Shown here one piece after another: positions 1 to 9,900 of a DNA stretch of 64,000 nt. The stretch is taken from NCBI GenBank assembly GCA_036365515.1, contig CM070873.1, forward strand, positions 88,805,948 to 88,869,947, written 5' to 3'. Both the position numbers and the translations under genes were made by a program. Origin of the DNA: Torymus aiolomorphi (taxonomy: Eukaryota; Arthropoda; Insecta; Hymenoptera; Torymidae). The notes beneath the pieces are model-generated. The model worked only from the letters and a program-made list of their open reading frames with translations, was not told the origin of the DNA and searched no databases. Every line of letters starts with the position of its first letter. The stretch's first letter is position 1.

Positions 1-728
1 CAAAAAAATAGGGCTACGTAGATTTCGCAATAGTCCATATATCAAGAGGTGGGTCATATTGTGGACTTAACTCGATATTATTTCATTAAAATATATTTTT
101 GTTTAATGTGACTCATCTCAAAAAAAGTGTTAGAGGCAAAGATTTTTGCCAAGATGATTTTGCACTCTGTTAAAGAAATTTTTTTGTAGAGGGGAAGAAC
201 CATTTTCGAGAATAGTGAGGAGGCTTGCGTAAGAAGAACAACGAATAGTGGCCGCGATCGCAAGGGCTGCTGCGACACGGGCAAGGCTCGCACATAACCG
301 TTTGATCTGGCGCATAGCAGTGCATTGTATGTATATCAAGGCAAGTCGGCTGTGCGACTAGCTAGGGTGCGCGAGTGCACACTAGTGCAAAGTGTCCGTA
401 AGACAATGTAAAGAGAGGCCGCGTGTTTCCGCCGAGGGTTCAGATGAGAATGCATACGGATACACAAATGCACAAGGGGCAGAGTCGAGCGCGAGGTCCG
501 GCTACGCCGCGCTCCCGTCAAAGATCGTACCGGCCGATGACAGTAACGCTATTTTATTTAGATATTTCGACCGTTCCCTCATTTTTCCTTGGGCTAACTG
601 TGAGGGTTCATCTAATGTAGGCAGTTCATCGACTCAAGAACATACGAACTGCAGCAGTGATCATATCCTGTGTTAAAACACGGGAGATAATTTCAGTAAA
701 ACGTTCGTTGGGAAAAAGATAAATAACA
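1..728. other. Unassigned flank, no gene seen
   Basis: AT-rich DNA with a more CpG-rich patch at about 240-540. Short open frames on both strands overlap here, and none has a recognisable domain or a splice-site context. I see no tRNA, repeat array or long inverted repeat before the hairpin element that starts near 729. Confidence 0.4.
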
Positions 729-1335
729 CAGACCCACAAAAAGGAGAAAGTGGTATGCTCCAGAGATTAGAGCTTCGATAATATCTCCGTGTATTTTGGC
801 CCCTAAACACGATTCCAATGTTGGTGTCCAGAATTGGTCCGACACGTCTAGATTGTGAGATATCTTAGAAAAGGAAAGTGAAAAAAGATTTTACTTTATG
901 TTTTTTCTACAAAATAACGGAGCACTGCTTGTGCCGTTCAAGATCAACTTTGACGGCCCTCTACAACTTTTTTGTCTCCGAGATCTAAATGTGTGAATTT
1001 TGAATACTCTTATATAGCTCTTAAAATCATATTGTTTATTTCTATTTCGAAATCTACACATTTAGATCTCGGATCAAAAAATTGTAGAGGACTAATTCCA
1101 AATCGATCTTGAAGGGCATAAGCAATGCTACATTATTTGTAGAAAAAGTGAATAAAAACATTGTTTCAGGCTTGTTTTTTAAGATATCTAAAAATCTTGT
1201 ACCTTACATATCTCAAAATTCAGACGTCGTGGACCAGTTCTGACCTTAGAATCATGTTTAGATATGGCCAAAATACACGGCGATATGGTGGTCTAATCTC
1301 CGGCACACACCACTTTTTTCTTTTCGTTGGCCTCC
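729..1335. mobile_element. Long-hairpin element with CAGRCCCAC ends, copy 1
   Basis: A non-autonomous inverted-repeat element. The left arm begins CAGACCCACAAAAAGG, then AAGTGGT, a GAGATTAGA block and GTGTATTTTGGCC. The right arm carries the same blocks in reverse complement at about 1262-1335. The match continues inward: a segment at 955-997 (CTCTACAA..., CGAGATCTAAATGTG) is mirrored at 1050-1093. The apex is near 1015-1045. Arms are imperfect, so the copy is not young. No open frame of useful size is present, so it would need a transposase from elsewhere. The outer block recurs at 1472-2374. I cannot name the superfamily. Confidence 0.7.
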
Positions 1336-1596
1336 GGAAGAAATGACCGTGTGACAGGGTTGGGACCGAACACTAAACCCTTCAGATGACAGGAAAGATA
1401 ATAGTTCATTGATGCCATCGAATTGCCGTTATAATGTTGACACCGTGTATAAAATATTCCAATCGATAACACAGGCCCACAAAAAAAGTGGTTTGTGAGA
1501 TGGACTAGACTACGATATTCCCATGTATTTTGGCCCGTTGAAGTCAAATATAACCTCAATTTCGATACTGCGCATCAGAATTTTAAGATATCCTTA

Positions 1597-1767
1597 CCCT
1601 GGTAGAAATCGTCTATTTTTCTCCCATTTGTGAAACGATTTTTCTCCCATTTTCTCCAATTTTCTAGCCATTTTCTAGCGATTTCGGTCAACTCGCCATT
1701 AAATGGCTAGAAAATGGGAGAAAAATCGTTTCACAAATGGGTGAAAAATGGACGATTTCCAGCAGGG
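1597..1767. mobile_element. Nested CCCTGG-ended hairpin (about 170 bp)
   Basis: A nearly perfect hairpin. The left end reads CCCTGGTAGAAATCGTC and the right end is its near reverse complement (GACGATTTCCAGCAGGG). The arms contain TCTCCCATTTGTGAAACGAT and its mirror, with the apex at about 1680. The ends match a dispersed CCCTGG(T/C)(A/G)G(A)AA repeat found again near 6286, 6833, 8723, 33610 and, inverted, at 7371 and 14602. It sits inside the 1472-2374 element, so it inserted later or was captured. Confidence 0.7.
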
Positions 1768-1787
1768 TATAACTATAAATAATTAGT

Positions 1788-2014
1788 GCTATTATAGAGT
1801 ACAAGTTATATCTGCTACCGAATTTTGAATGATCTGATTACGATATTTCATCTTCGAAAAATATCAAATCAAAATTTTCAGTCATTATAATTGAAAGAAA
1901 AAAATATTTTCTTTGTACAATTGAATTTTTATTTAATATTTCTTGAAGGAGAAAAATCGTAATCAGATAATTCAAAAGAGATTCTGTAGCAGATAACTGG
2001 TACTCTATAGTAGC
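1788..2014. repeat. Nested hairpin (about 227 bp)
   Basis: The left arm (GCTATTATAGAGTAC at 1788, TATCTGCTACCGA, then GATCTGATTACGAT) is mirrored at the right (ATCGTAATCAGAT at about 1957, TGTAGCAGATA, then GTACTCTATAGTAGC ending at 2014). The apex is AT-rich, near 1900. It lies directly after the 1597-1767 hairpin inside the larger element. It has no coding capacity. Confidence 0.65.
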
Positions 2015-2134
2015 AAATTTTTCCGCCTTATATCTTATAAGATATCTTAAAATGTTTAGAGTTAGAGATATCTTGTGTTCCGTATGAGAGGACGACAGAG
2101 CGAATGAAATGAATAAGTCGCGTAAAAAATACGC

Positions 2135-2212
2135 GACGAGCGGGATTCGAACACGTGGACCCGAGGTTTGCGAGAGCATCGCGCGCGTCTTGTTCTTATC
2201 TTGAAGCGGATA
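2135..2212 (-). ncRNA. tRNA-like fragment (degenerate, tRNA-derived)
   Basis: Read on the minus strand, the segment holds a clear B-box-like T-loop motif (GTTCGAATCCCGC, plus-strand 2140-2152) preceded by GGTCCACGT, as in a tRNA 3' half. The T-stem does not pair properly (GTG against CCC), the A-box region is weak, and no acceptor stem closes. A real tRNA is therefore unlikely. The 3' half (CAAACC..GGGTCCA..GTTC..ATCCCGCT) resembles the other minus-strand tRNA-like piece at 41306-41380, suggesting a tRNA-derived repeat rather than an isolated gene. Confidence 0.45.
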
Positions 2213-5089
2213 CGTTAGAGCTCGGATGACGGTCAAGCTGAGCCCGTGATACTTAAAATACTGACGTAAAGTGTAAAAACTGAGGTTATGTTCAGCTGCA
2301 ACGGCTAAAATACATGAGAATATCATAATCTAGTTCATCGAAAAACCACTTTTTTTTTTGTTTTTGTGGGCCTGCGTAATAAACTTAAACAAATTCAATT
2401 CTCATAATTGATTTCATGACACAATGTTTTCTGTCATCGTCGATTAAATTAAATTCAGGATTCCATTATTATTTGAATCTTTCCGATTATTCTTTTACAA
2501 GAGTACATTTATGTAGTAATTGCTTTAAAAACTATTCTCGATGGTCAATAAACCTTTCAACATATTAAGTATTTCAATTTATACAAGACCTGTTGGGAAT
2601 TTTCGCTATATTTTTTGCTTTAATTTTATGTCTTTGGAAAGAGCTAATATTTTGTAACTTTGAAAAAACAAAGCAATCTTCTTTTCCTAAGGTATTTATA
2701 CTTTTTTAAAACTTTTTATATAAAAAATATATCTCAGATCTAAAAAAATATATCTCAATTCGAGGAGACTTTGTGAGCTGGACAGTTTGCTTTGCTATAT
2801 AGCGCTAAAACTGCTATAGCTATCTCTACGAAATTATTTGGGTACTTACGGCAAATATGTCTTACCCATGCGGTTCGGCGATCATTACAAAGCTGTTTTC
2901 CTCGGTGACTCTCGAGGAAAAAGGCGCGGCAGGAAATATTTGGCTTGCAAATGATTGAGCAAGGTATTGACCGCAATGGAAAAAGCAAAAGCAAATTTCC
3001 ATGAAAATTATGGCTGCGCTTGCGGAGCGGCGAAATAAAACGAGGCGAGCGGCGGGGCGTATAGTTGCTCTAGTCCGTATAAAGCTAAAAAGCAAAGGAG
3101 CGCGAAATCAAGAGCAATAGCAATATAGGACTAGTCTTGTCTGCATAGGCCCGGCTCGCTCGGGCGCAGTGTTTGAGCGGCACAGTGGTTGGAATATCGC
3201 GCGTCGGACCGACAAGCGCAGAATCGGATATAGCGATTTGTTGGGAAAGCAATATAGCCCGGCTGCCGTTTCACAAACGCGCGAGCGCCCGGGAGGGGGC
3301 CGAGGCTTGCGGGGACGCGGGCGCGACGCTTTTCGCCGAAATTTGCATGAGGTATTAAAGCGCGGTGGCTGGGTTTGCGCCGCTGAGCGGAGTTCCTGTT
3401 TGCCAACACCGACTGTCGAGGATCAAAGGAGCTCTTCTCCTCCCCGTCCCGGCCGCTGCAGCCGCCCCGACCCTCCCCGCCCGAAAATGGAGGCCGCCTC
3501 ATCGTCGCGGCGCCGGGGACGTGCCGGCTCAAGTCGAAGCCGAAACGACACACGAGCCCTTTGTCACCTCCGGCCCGGCGTACACGCGCCTCGCCAAGAC
3601 GGCGCTTTTCCTCCGCGAGGAGCAGCCGCTTTTACGCGCAAGCGCCCCGGTCCCAGGAGAGCGACGGCCGTCCCTTTGACTGCCAGCCGATATTGGGCCG
3701 GGGAGATTCCGACCGCTGTTTTTCGCCGCCGGAGAGCGGGAAACGAGTTTCCGGCCACCCCACAGCTACCGCGCAAATCGCTCTAAGCCGCGGCTGAAGG
3801 AAAATTCATGCTTTCTTATGGAGCGAGCGCCTTTGACGCCTACGCCCTCGCTCTCATCGCAAGCTCGACTGGGCTGCATTTTAATGCCATGTCTTTCGTA
3901 TGCGCCGTACGGCTGCCTCGGAAAAGCCCCCACGAAGATTACATCGCATCAAAGAAAAAATGTAATACCGATTCGAGCTAATGCATAGCGAAATCGCTCT
4001 CGGAATCATCCTATAACTCTCCATAGCTATATACTAAAATCCAATCGAGGATCTATTTTCAGAGCTATCCTCTTAGAAACGTGCGATTATACAGACATAG
4101 TGTATGTTCATTCACGTGTGTATGTGCCTTAAAGAATTATTCCCTTGGGTATTTTTAATATCTATATTTATAAAATTAAAATTATTACTCGTCGTTACTA
4201 CAGTTATTATTTGTCAAATTGAATTTAGCAATTATGTTATAAATCTATTCAGCTCCCACTTTGTTAATGCGAATCAGAAATCTGCGTGATGTAACAGCAA
4301 ATGCTCGCGCCGCGAGTACGTATTCTCATTATGCAAAAAGGTTATCGCCTTTCAGATACACGAAGTGCATAAATTACTGCCCGGTTTATCGTAATGGTCG
4401 AGCGAATTATCCTTTACATGTGTTAATAATATAAGAACATCAGCACACTTTCTTTTAGTAATAGCGATCTCAATTTCTTAAAATATCATACTCACACTAC
4501 AATAACATAATTACAGGCTACTAGAGCTGATTATTCAGTTCAATGTATCCTATAATTATGCAAAAATCCTGGTTAATGATGTAAAAAAATTCCTTTATCG
4601 CAGACATTGCATTAAGACGATGTTCCTTTTATCCTCATTGATAAGTTATTAGCAGTAATGATTAAATAAATGAAAATACTGCTTTTTGTACATGCGTCAA
4701 ATCGGGCGAAATGAGCCTCTTCCTACATTGACGGTACAACAGTTACACAGAAGCTCTCAAGCGCGGACGGAAAAACAGGAAGAAGAAGGAGGGAAGTTTA
4801 TTACTGGTGGCGCGCTCCACGAATTATTTGCATAAGGGCGATGAATGCTTTTTGCTCCAGGCACAAGACTGGCCTGCCGTCGGGCGTCTGTATAGCTCTC
4901 GAATTGCGCCGGCAAAGATGCATTTTCGGCCGCATTATCTCTATCAGTGCACTTTGGCGCTTGAGCCACGGCCACGGCATATCATGCCGACTGTGCGCCG
5001 CGCGACGGCTGCCGCTTAACTCCGCGGAACGCAGGGGAAATGCAAAGAGGCCGGACCCGCAGAGCGAAGCTCGCGCTCTACAGAGAGGA

Positions 5090-5091
<2 letters not shown>

Positions 5092-5122
<31 letters not shown>
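5092..5122. repeat. (GA)n microsatellite
   Basis: An uninterrupted GA run of roughly 15 units within a purine-rich CpG-rich patch. It is followed by CGTATA/TATACGC-rich alternating sequence at 5130-5300. Confidence 0.9.
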
Positions 5123-5126
<4 letters not shown>

Positions 5127-5482
5127 TGAGATACGCGTATACGTATATATACGCACCTGGGAGAGACGGGGAACTCTCGCGTTTTACAAATTATTCAATT
5201 AGTCCCGCGAATTAAGGTATACATATTCATCGCTCCTGATACGCGCGTACCTCGCGCTCTCTGTATATACGCGCGCCTCTGCATATACCTCGCTGTATAC
5301 GCGTGTGTACGCATTCGCGAGCTCTCTTCCGCGCTCTCTGTCTGTAAAATATACGGCGCCAAGCCGCATAAACAACTCGAGCGCGCAGACGTGTTAGACG
5401 CTCTAACGAACACGTAATTCCAAATAAAATATATACTTTTTGAAAGCGAGACTCATGCGCACCGTGAATCTCCTCTTTTCCT

Positions 5483-5496
5483 CCCCCCCCCCCCCC
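5483..5496. repeat. Poly-C tract
   Basis: Fourteen consecutive C residues. It is unusual in this otherwise mixed sequence and prone to length error in sequencing. Confidence 0.9.
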
Positions 5497-6285
5497 TTCT
5501 CGCTGACGCTCGCCGATGCGCCATGTAGCTTCAAGCGCTACTTACTTTCATGTTAATTGCTTAGTCTTTATAAACAAGCGTCTGCACATCCAGACAAGTG
5601 TGCTTGGGAAAAATACGGATATAATGAAAATTATGGCTGATTTCTTTCCTTTTGAATCGTTATGTACTAAGTTAAAGCTGATGCCGGACATTTCTTTTTT
5701 TTTTTTATATTTTACAGCTATTTGAAGGCCCCTTTTATGAGTCTTATATAGCTCTGCATTGCTGCATTAATGAGCACTTTAGATGCAACGGGACCACCCT
5801 TAGTAACTTCCGCAGCAATGTGGATCTACAATTTTAGGTCACAGCTATAGTGAGATGAACGCGTGAAAATTCCAAATTTCCAAAAACTCGTGTTCCTTGC
5901 TAGTTAATCGCCGCTAGTTAAGCCTACAGGTGCTAGTTAATAGCCGTGACCGGGATTAGAGCACAGTTCTATCCTCAATTTAGAGTTGAATGTCCGAATC
6001 TTGAAATTATTGAAAAACTCTTACACAATCAAAAAATCAGCTAAGAGTAGGGCACTCCCGTAAAATCTACATTCTTGTATTCAACAGCAAAAATGATAAT
6101 TTTTAAATAAAGACAAATTACTCCAAAAAGAAGGCGTGTAGCGTTTACTATTTCAAATAGTGAAAATTATTGAAAATGGAGTCACATTTACAATTTTGTT
6201 TCGTAAAACCACTGATAATGTAATAAATTATTTTATATATTTCGAGTAATAAATTTAACAGAATAACTTAATATTAGTGAAGTTT

Positions 6286-6620
6286 CCCTGGCAGGAATTC
6301 ATCTATATGAAATGGCCAGAAAGTTAGAAAATAGCTAGTAAAACTGACTAATTAATGGCTATGATGAAACGATTTTTCGACCATTATTTGCTTATTTCTT
6401 AGATTGACGTCACAACAAAATATTCGTATTTAATTTTCTTACTAATTCTATCGTATATGAAAGAGCATTAAAGTACATCGGATGGCTTACCATAATATAA
6501 ATAAATAACATTAACTAAAAAAAGCAGTGTGTTGTACTCCTTCTATGAGTAATTCAGCAAAACTTTTATTTGTCCATCTGATTCTGTCTCTCTCACTCCT
6601 TGTCATAACAGCAAGCCTTC
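6286..6620. mobile_element. CCCTGG-ended dispersed repeat, copy
   Basis: Begins CCCTGGCAGGAATTC, followed by AAATGGCCAGAAAG, AAAATAGCTAGTAAAA and GATGAAACGATTTTTCGACC (to about 6387). The same order of blocks appears in reverse complement at about 14501-14602, which ends TTCTTCCAGAG. A further block, TCTGTCTCTCTCACT, near 6585 recurs near 7122 and, inverted, near 14290. I take this as one copy of a repeat family; the right boundary is uncertain. No coding potential. Confidence 0.55.
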
Positions 6621-6832
6621 TACTAGCCATTTCCAGAAAAAAAAAAACTGATTAGTTTTAATACCTCTAAAATACTCAAGAGCAAGCTTGTGCCTGTCTT
6701 CGAAAAACTCATTCTATTTATCAATCTGTTAAATCGTCATATAATACGGGAAAAAGCGTTTCACCGGAAGCTATAAACTGGACAAGATAAATTCCCATTT
6801 TATAGCAAGTTTCTAAAATAAATAGTCAGTTA

Positions 6833-7380
6833 CCGTGGTAGAAATTATTCCATTAAAAATGGACAGGAAAACAGAAACTGGCCATTGGGAATGGCTAGTT
6901 ATTAGACACAAGTGTAACGCTTTTTTCCATCAACTTTTATGGAATGGCCCTAGCCTCAAAATCTTCACATTAAAATTTCATAATAATTTAACCACATATT
7001 GTAAAACTTATACCCTTAAGAGATAGTTTACCGGGATATAAACAAAATTTAGTAGTCTTTGTATTATTTACAGCTTTATTCTATAAAATATTAACCAAAA
7101 TCGTTATTTTGCCACGTGACTCTATCTCTCTCACTCATCGCCATAACAAATCACTTGTTACTAGATTTTTAATGGCTTCGTCGGCTAGCTATTCTAACTA
7201 GTATTAAAATGTCAAATTAATAGATAGTATAACATTTTGACCATTTTTGCAACCAATAAATGTGAAAAATAGGTTAAAAAAATCGTTACACTTATGGTAG
7301 AAAACTTGAGTCCATTTTTTTGCCATTTACTACCTGAAAAATCATTTCAATATCTACCAGGGTATTAGTTATAAAATATT
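6833..7380. mobile_element. CCCTGG-ended dispersed repeat, second copy
   Basis: Starts near 6833 with CCGTGGTAGAAATTATTCC, then AAACTGGCCATTGGG, GGCTAGTTATTAG and the TCTCTCTCACTCAT block near 7122. It ends with an inverted terminus TATCTACCAGGGTA near 7370. It therefore appears to be a full unit with inverted ends of roughly 540 bp, diverged from the neighbouring copy. A short open frame at 6835-7026 starts inside the terminal repeat and is not credible as a gene. Confidence 0.5.
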
Positions 7381-7448
7381 TTGGATTTCTACTAGGGTTC
7401 ATTTGAACTATTTTTATGAAAGTAACGGTACTTTTACACAAATGATTA

Positions 7449-7680
7449 CTTTGCCAATGCACAGTTTGGCACAGTTTAGCAGAGTTGGGAACTATTTGGC
7501 ACCGTTTGGCACAAATAATTCAAATTATTTTGTATGGTTCTGAAAATCGTGAATTTGAACCAAAATTATTTTTAATGTCTCAAAATGACTGTGTTGGACT
7601 ATGCTGAACTGCGGTAAAATGTGCCAAACTGTGCTGCAATGTGCCAATCTGCGTCGAAATGTGCCAAACTGTGCCGAATA
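7449..7680. repeat. Degenerate TTTGGCAC/GTGCCAAA short-motif hairpin array
   Basis: The left half repeats the motif CAGTTTGGCAC and variants (7458 to about 7513). The right half repeats the reverse complement GTGCCAAACTGTG (about 7620-7675). They are separated by an AT-rich spacer containing AATTATTTTG and its mirror. The result is an inverted repeat whose arms are themselves degenerate 10-12-mer tandem repeats. A related TTTGGCCCAGTTTGGC piece lies near 7818, just before the 7843 element. Confidence 0.7.
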
Positions 7681-7842
7681 ATCTAGCTAATTTCATTTTT
7701 AATTGCTAAAAACGATTTGTGTGAATTGGTGGAAAACTGTAACAAACTATGCTAATCTCTACCAACCCGTTCAAAATATCTGAAATGTACATACTTACTC
7801 GGTCATGATTTTGCCCAATTTGGCCCAGTTTGGCTGGCTTAA

Positions 7843-8230
7843 GAATGTTATGGCTATATCGCTCCTGCCAAAAGTTAGTTTTTCGCGTTAGAACTGCGAT
7901 AAACAAAATTCGAATATTATAAGATTTAAAAAATCAGGAATCGAAGCAAAATTAACAAAGTTTCATTATTTTTTATTATCATGCAAAAAAGCATGATAAT
8001 GTACACAAATGTAATGTAATGTACACAATATTTAAAAAATTTTGATAAAATAATATAACTTATTCGTCAATTTTGCTTCGATTTCTGATTTTTAAAGCTT
8101 ACAATATTCGGATTGCATTTCCGCACAGTCATACTGGACGGAAAAATCGTTAACTACTCCATATAATAATTTATCGCAGTTTTAACGCTAAAAACTAACT
8201 TTTGACAGAGACGATATACCCACAACATCC
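7843..8230. mobile_element. TTAA-flanked 388-bp hairpin element
   Basis: Flanked by TTAA at 7839-7842 and 8231-8234. The ends read GAATGTTATGGCTATATCG on the left and, as reverse complement of the right, GGATGTTGTGGGTATATCG. Inside, both arms carry (T)GCCAAAAGTTAGTTTTT, AACTGCGATAAA and AAAAATCAG(G)AATCGAAGCAAAA, with the apex near 8010-8030. A non-autonomous, almost fully foldback element. The monomer seen here is repeated twice, head to head, in the 8857-14167 structure. No open frame of note. Confidence 0.8.
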
Positions 8231-9900
8231 TTAAGCATACAACTTATTTCCATTAGGCTAAATATAAATATTTACAATGGTTCTTATGTCATTTGCAAAG
8301 ATCACGATGTGAACTCCGCGATTCTCCTTATTACTAATCATTCTCTCTGTCAATGATCCACTGCTTTCATTTTATTTAGGTAATATATTAATTTTGGTGA
8401 AATTAAATTGTAACTTTTTCTTTGCAGGAGTCATTTCCTGATGGCAAAAGACACACGCAAGAAAATATGATAGACAAAACTTAAAATATTAGATATTGAA
8501 ATACATCAATTATAGGCTGCATAGATATATCGTACCCTATTTTCATGCATGCGTGTGTAGTTTCCGAACTTTTCATAAACTTAAGTACTTTTTCTTTAAA
8601 AACTTTGCGTTTGTTCTTTACAGACTCTCGTTTTTTGTAAAACTCGACCTTCTTGTATTATGTAGACATTTTTTTAATCTTTAAAAAACTATAAAATAAA
8701 AAATAAAAGAAGACTTCGTAAACCCTGGTGGAAATCGATTCCATTATTTACCTAATAAATAGCTAGTTTCCCCAATAATCGTCAAAAACTAGACACTTAT
8801 CTTGTCCATTTCTATCCATCGATGAAACGAGTTTTCTGATCATATTCACCATTTAAGGATGTACTGGCTATAAGGTCCCTGCGCAAAGTTTGTGAATTCG
8901 ATAAACTGCAATAATTAATTGTATGCGATAATTGATCAAATTTAAGTTTTTTTGGGTGATTCAGGAGTATAATACGAATATAATAAGCTTTGAAAATTGA
9001 AAATCGAATAAAAATTGACAAAGTTTTGCTATTTTTTATAGTTACAAAAACCGAATCATTAAGTAAATTTTTAATACTGAAAACGACAAAGTGCCAAACT
9101 TTTAATTTTTATTCGATTTTTAATTTCTGAAGCTTATAATATTCCGGTCATGATTTTTAATCGATCGCGAGCATTGAAAATCGTCTATTTATCCTACATA
9201 ATTTGTTATCGTTGTTTTGATATTAGTCACTTAACTTTTGGCAGGGACTGTACGAGAAATAAACTGCAATAACAAATTATGTAAGATAAATAGTCGATTT
9301 TCAATGCTCGCGATCGATTACAAATTACGATAGGAATATTATAAGCTTTAGAAATTAAAAATCGAATGAAAATTAAAAGTTTGGCACTTTGTCGTTTTCA
9401 AGTATTAAAAATTTACTTAAGGGGGTCGGACACCTTTAGAATGACGAAAAATCAATTTTTTTTATTACATATTTTACTAAAAAAACACTTGTAGAATATG
9501 TCCCAACTAGTTTTAAAGCATTATCTATTTTTGTTTTAAGAATATACACAAAACACTGATAAAAAGCTTTTCATTTATTTTTTGTTCAAATTACATTTTT
9601 CCCCTTGTATACATAATTATATAATCATATATTATTTCTACTAATTTTTTTTTCATTTCACTGTTCTTAATATATTTAAAATTCTCACTCTAAATATCTG
9701 TCTGTATATACTTTAAAAGATCCAAAAATAATATTTTAAACATTAATACAAAGATAAAAAATAAACAATATAATTTATGGACGGTATTTTTGACAAAAAT
9801 AAAAATTTGATTTTAAAACTTATATAGCAGTTAAGTTGGCACCGTAACAACCTGACTTATCAACGACAGCCTCTTACAGGCTCACAACTCACTCCTTTAT

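Larger units (their letters stand above)
1472..2374. mobile_element. Long-hairpin element with CAGGCCCAC ends, copy 2, with nested hairpins
   Basis: The left end (CAGGCCCACAAAAAAAGTGG at 1472, then an ATGTATTTTGGCCCG block ending near 1540) is mirrored at 2300-2374 (GGCTAAAATACATG, then CCACTTTTTT and GTGGGCCTG). A block near 1548 (AACCTCA) pairs with one near 2280 (TGAGGTT). These are the same terminal blocks as in the 729-1335 element, so the two are one family. The interior holds two smaller hairpins (1597-1767 and 1788-2014) and a tRNA-like fragment near 2135-2212. A 162-codon minus-strand open frame at 1838-2326 runs through these structures; I regard it as accidental. Confidence 0.65.
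2375..6285. other. Gene-free stretch with CpG-rich patches
   Basis: No convincing gene. AT-rich DNA alternates with CpG-rich patches at about 2860-3950 and 4750-5500. The overlapping open frames near 3131-3786 on both strands come from CpG-rich composition: they are rich in Arg, Ala, Pro and Ser and have no domain. The patches could be promoters or enhancers of a distant gene, but nothing here fixes a transcription start. Simple repeats in the interval are listed separately. Confidence 0.4.

Noticed and set aside
1838..2326. 162-codon minus-strand frame
   Set aside because: It runs through a nested hairpin, a tRNA-like fragment and a terminal repeat, and has no transposase motif I recognise.
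3131..3797. Open frames of 140-205 codons on both strands in a CpG-rich patch
   Set aside because: Several frames are open at once, composition is Arg/Ala/Pro/Ser-rich, and no domain or splice context is seen. This is expected by chance in CpG-rich, stop-poor DNA.
7449..7680. Repeated short motifs considered as a CRISPR array
   Set aside because: The motifs are degenerate, lack regular spacers and form an inverted array in a eukaryotic genome.
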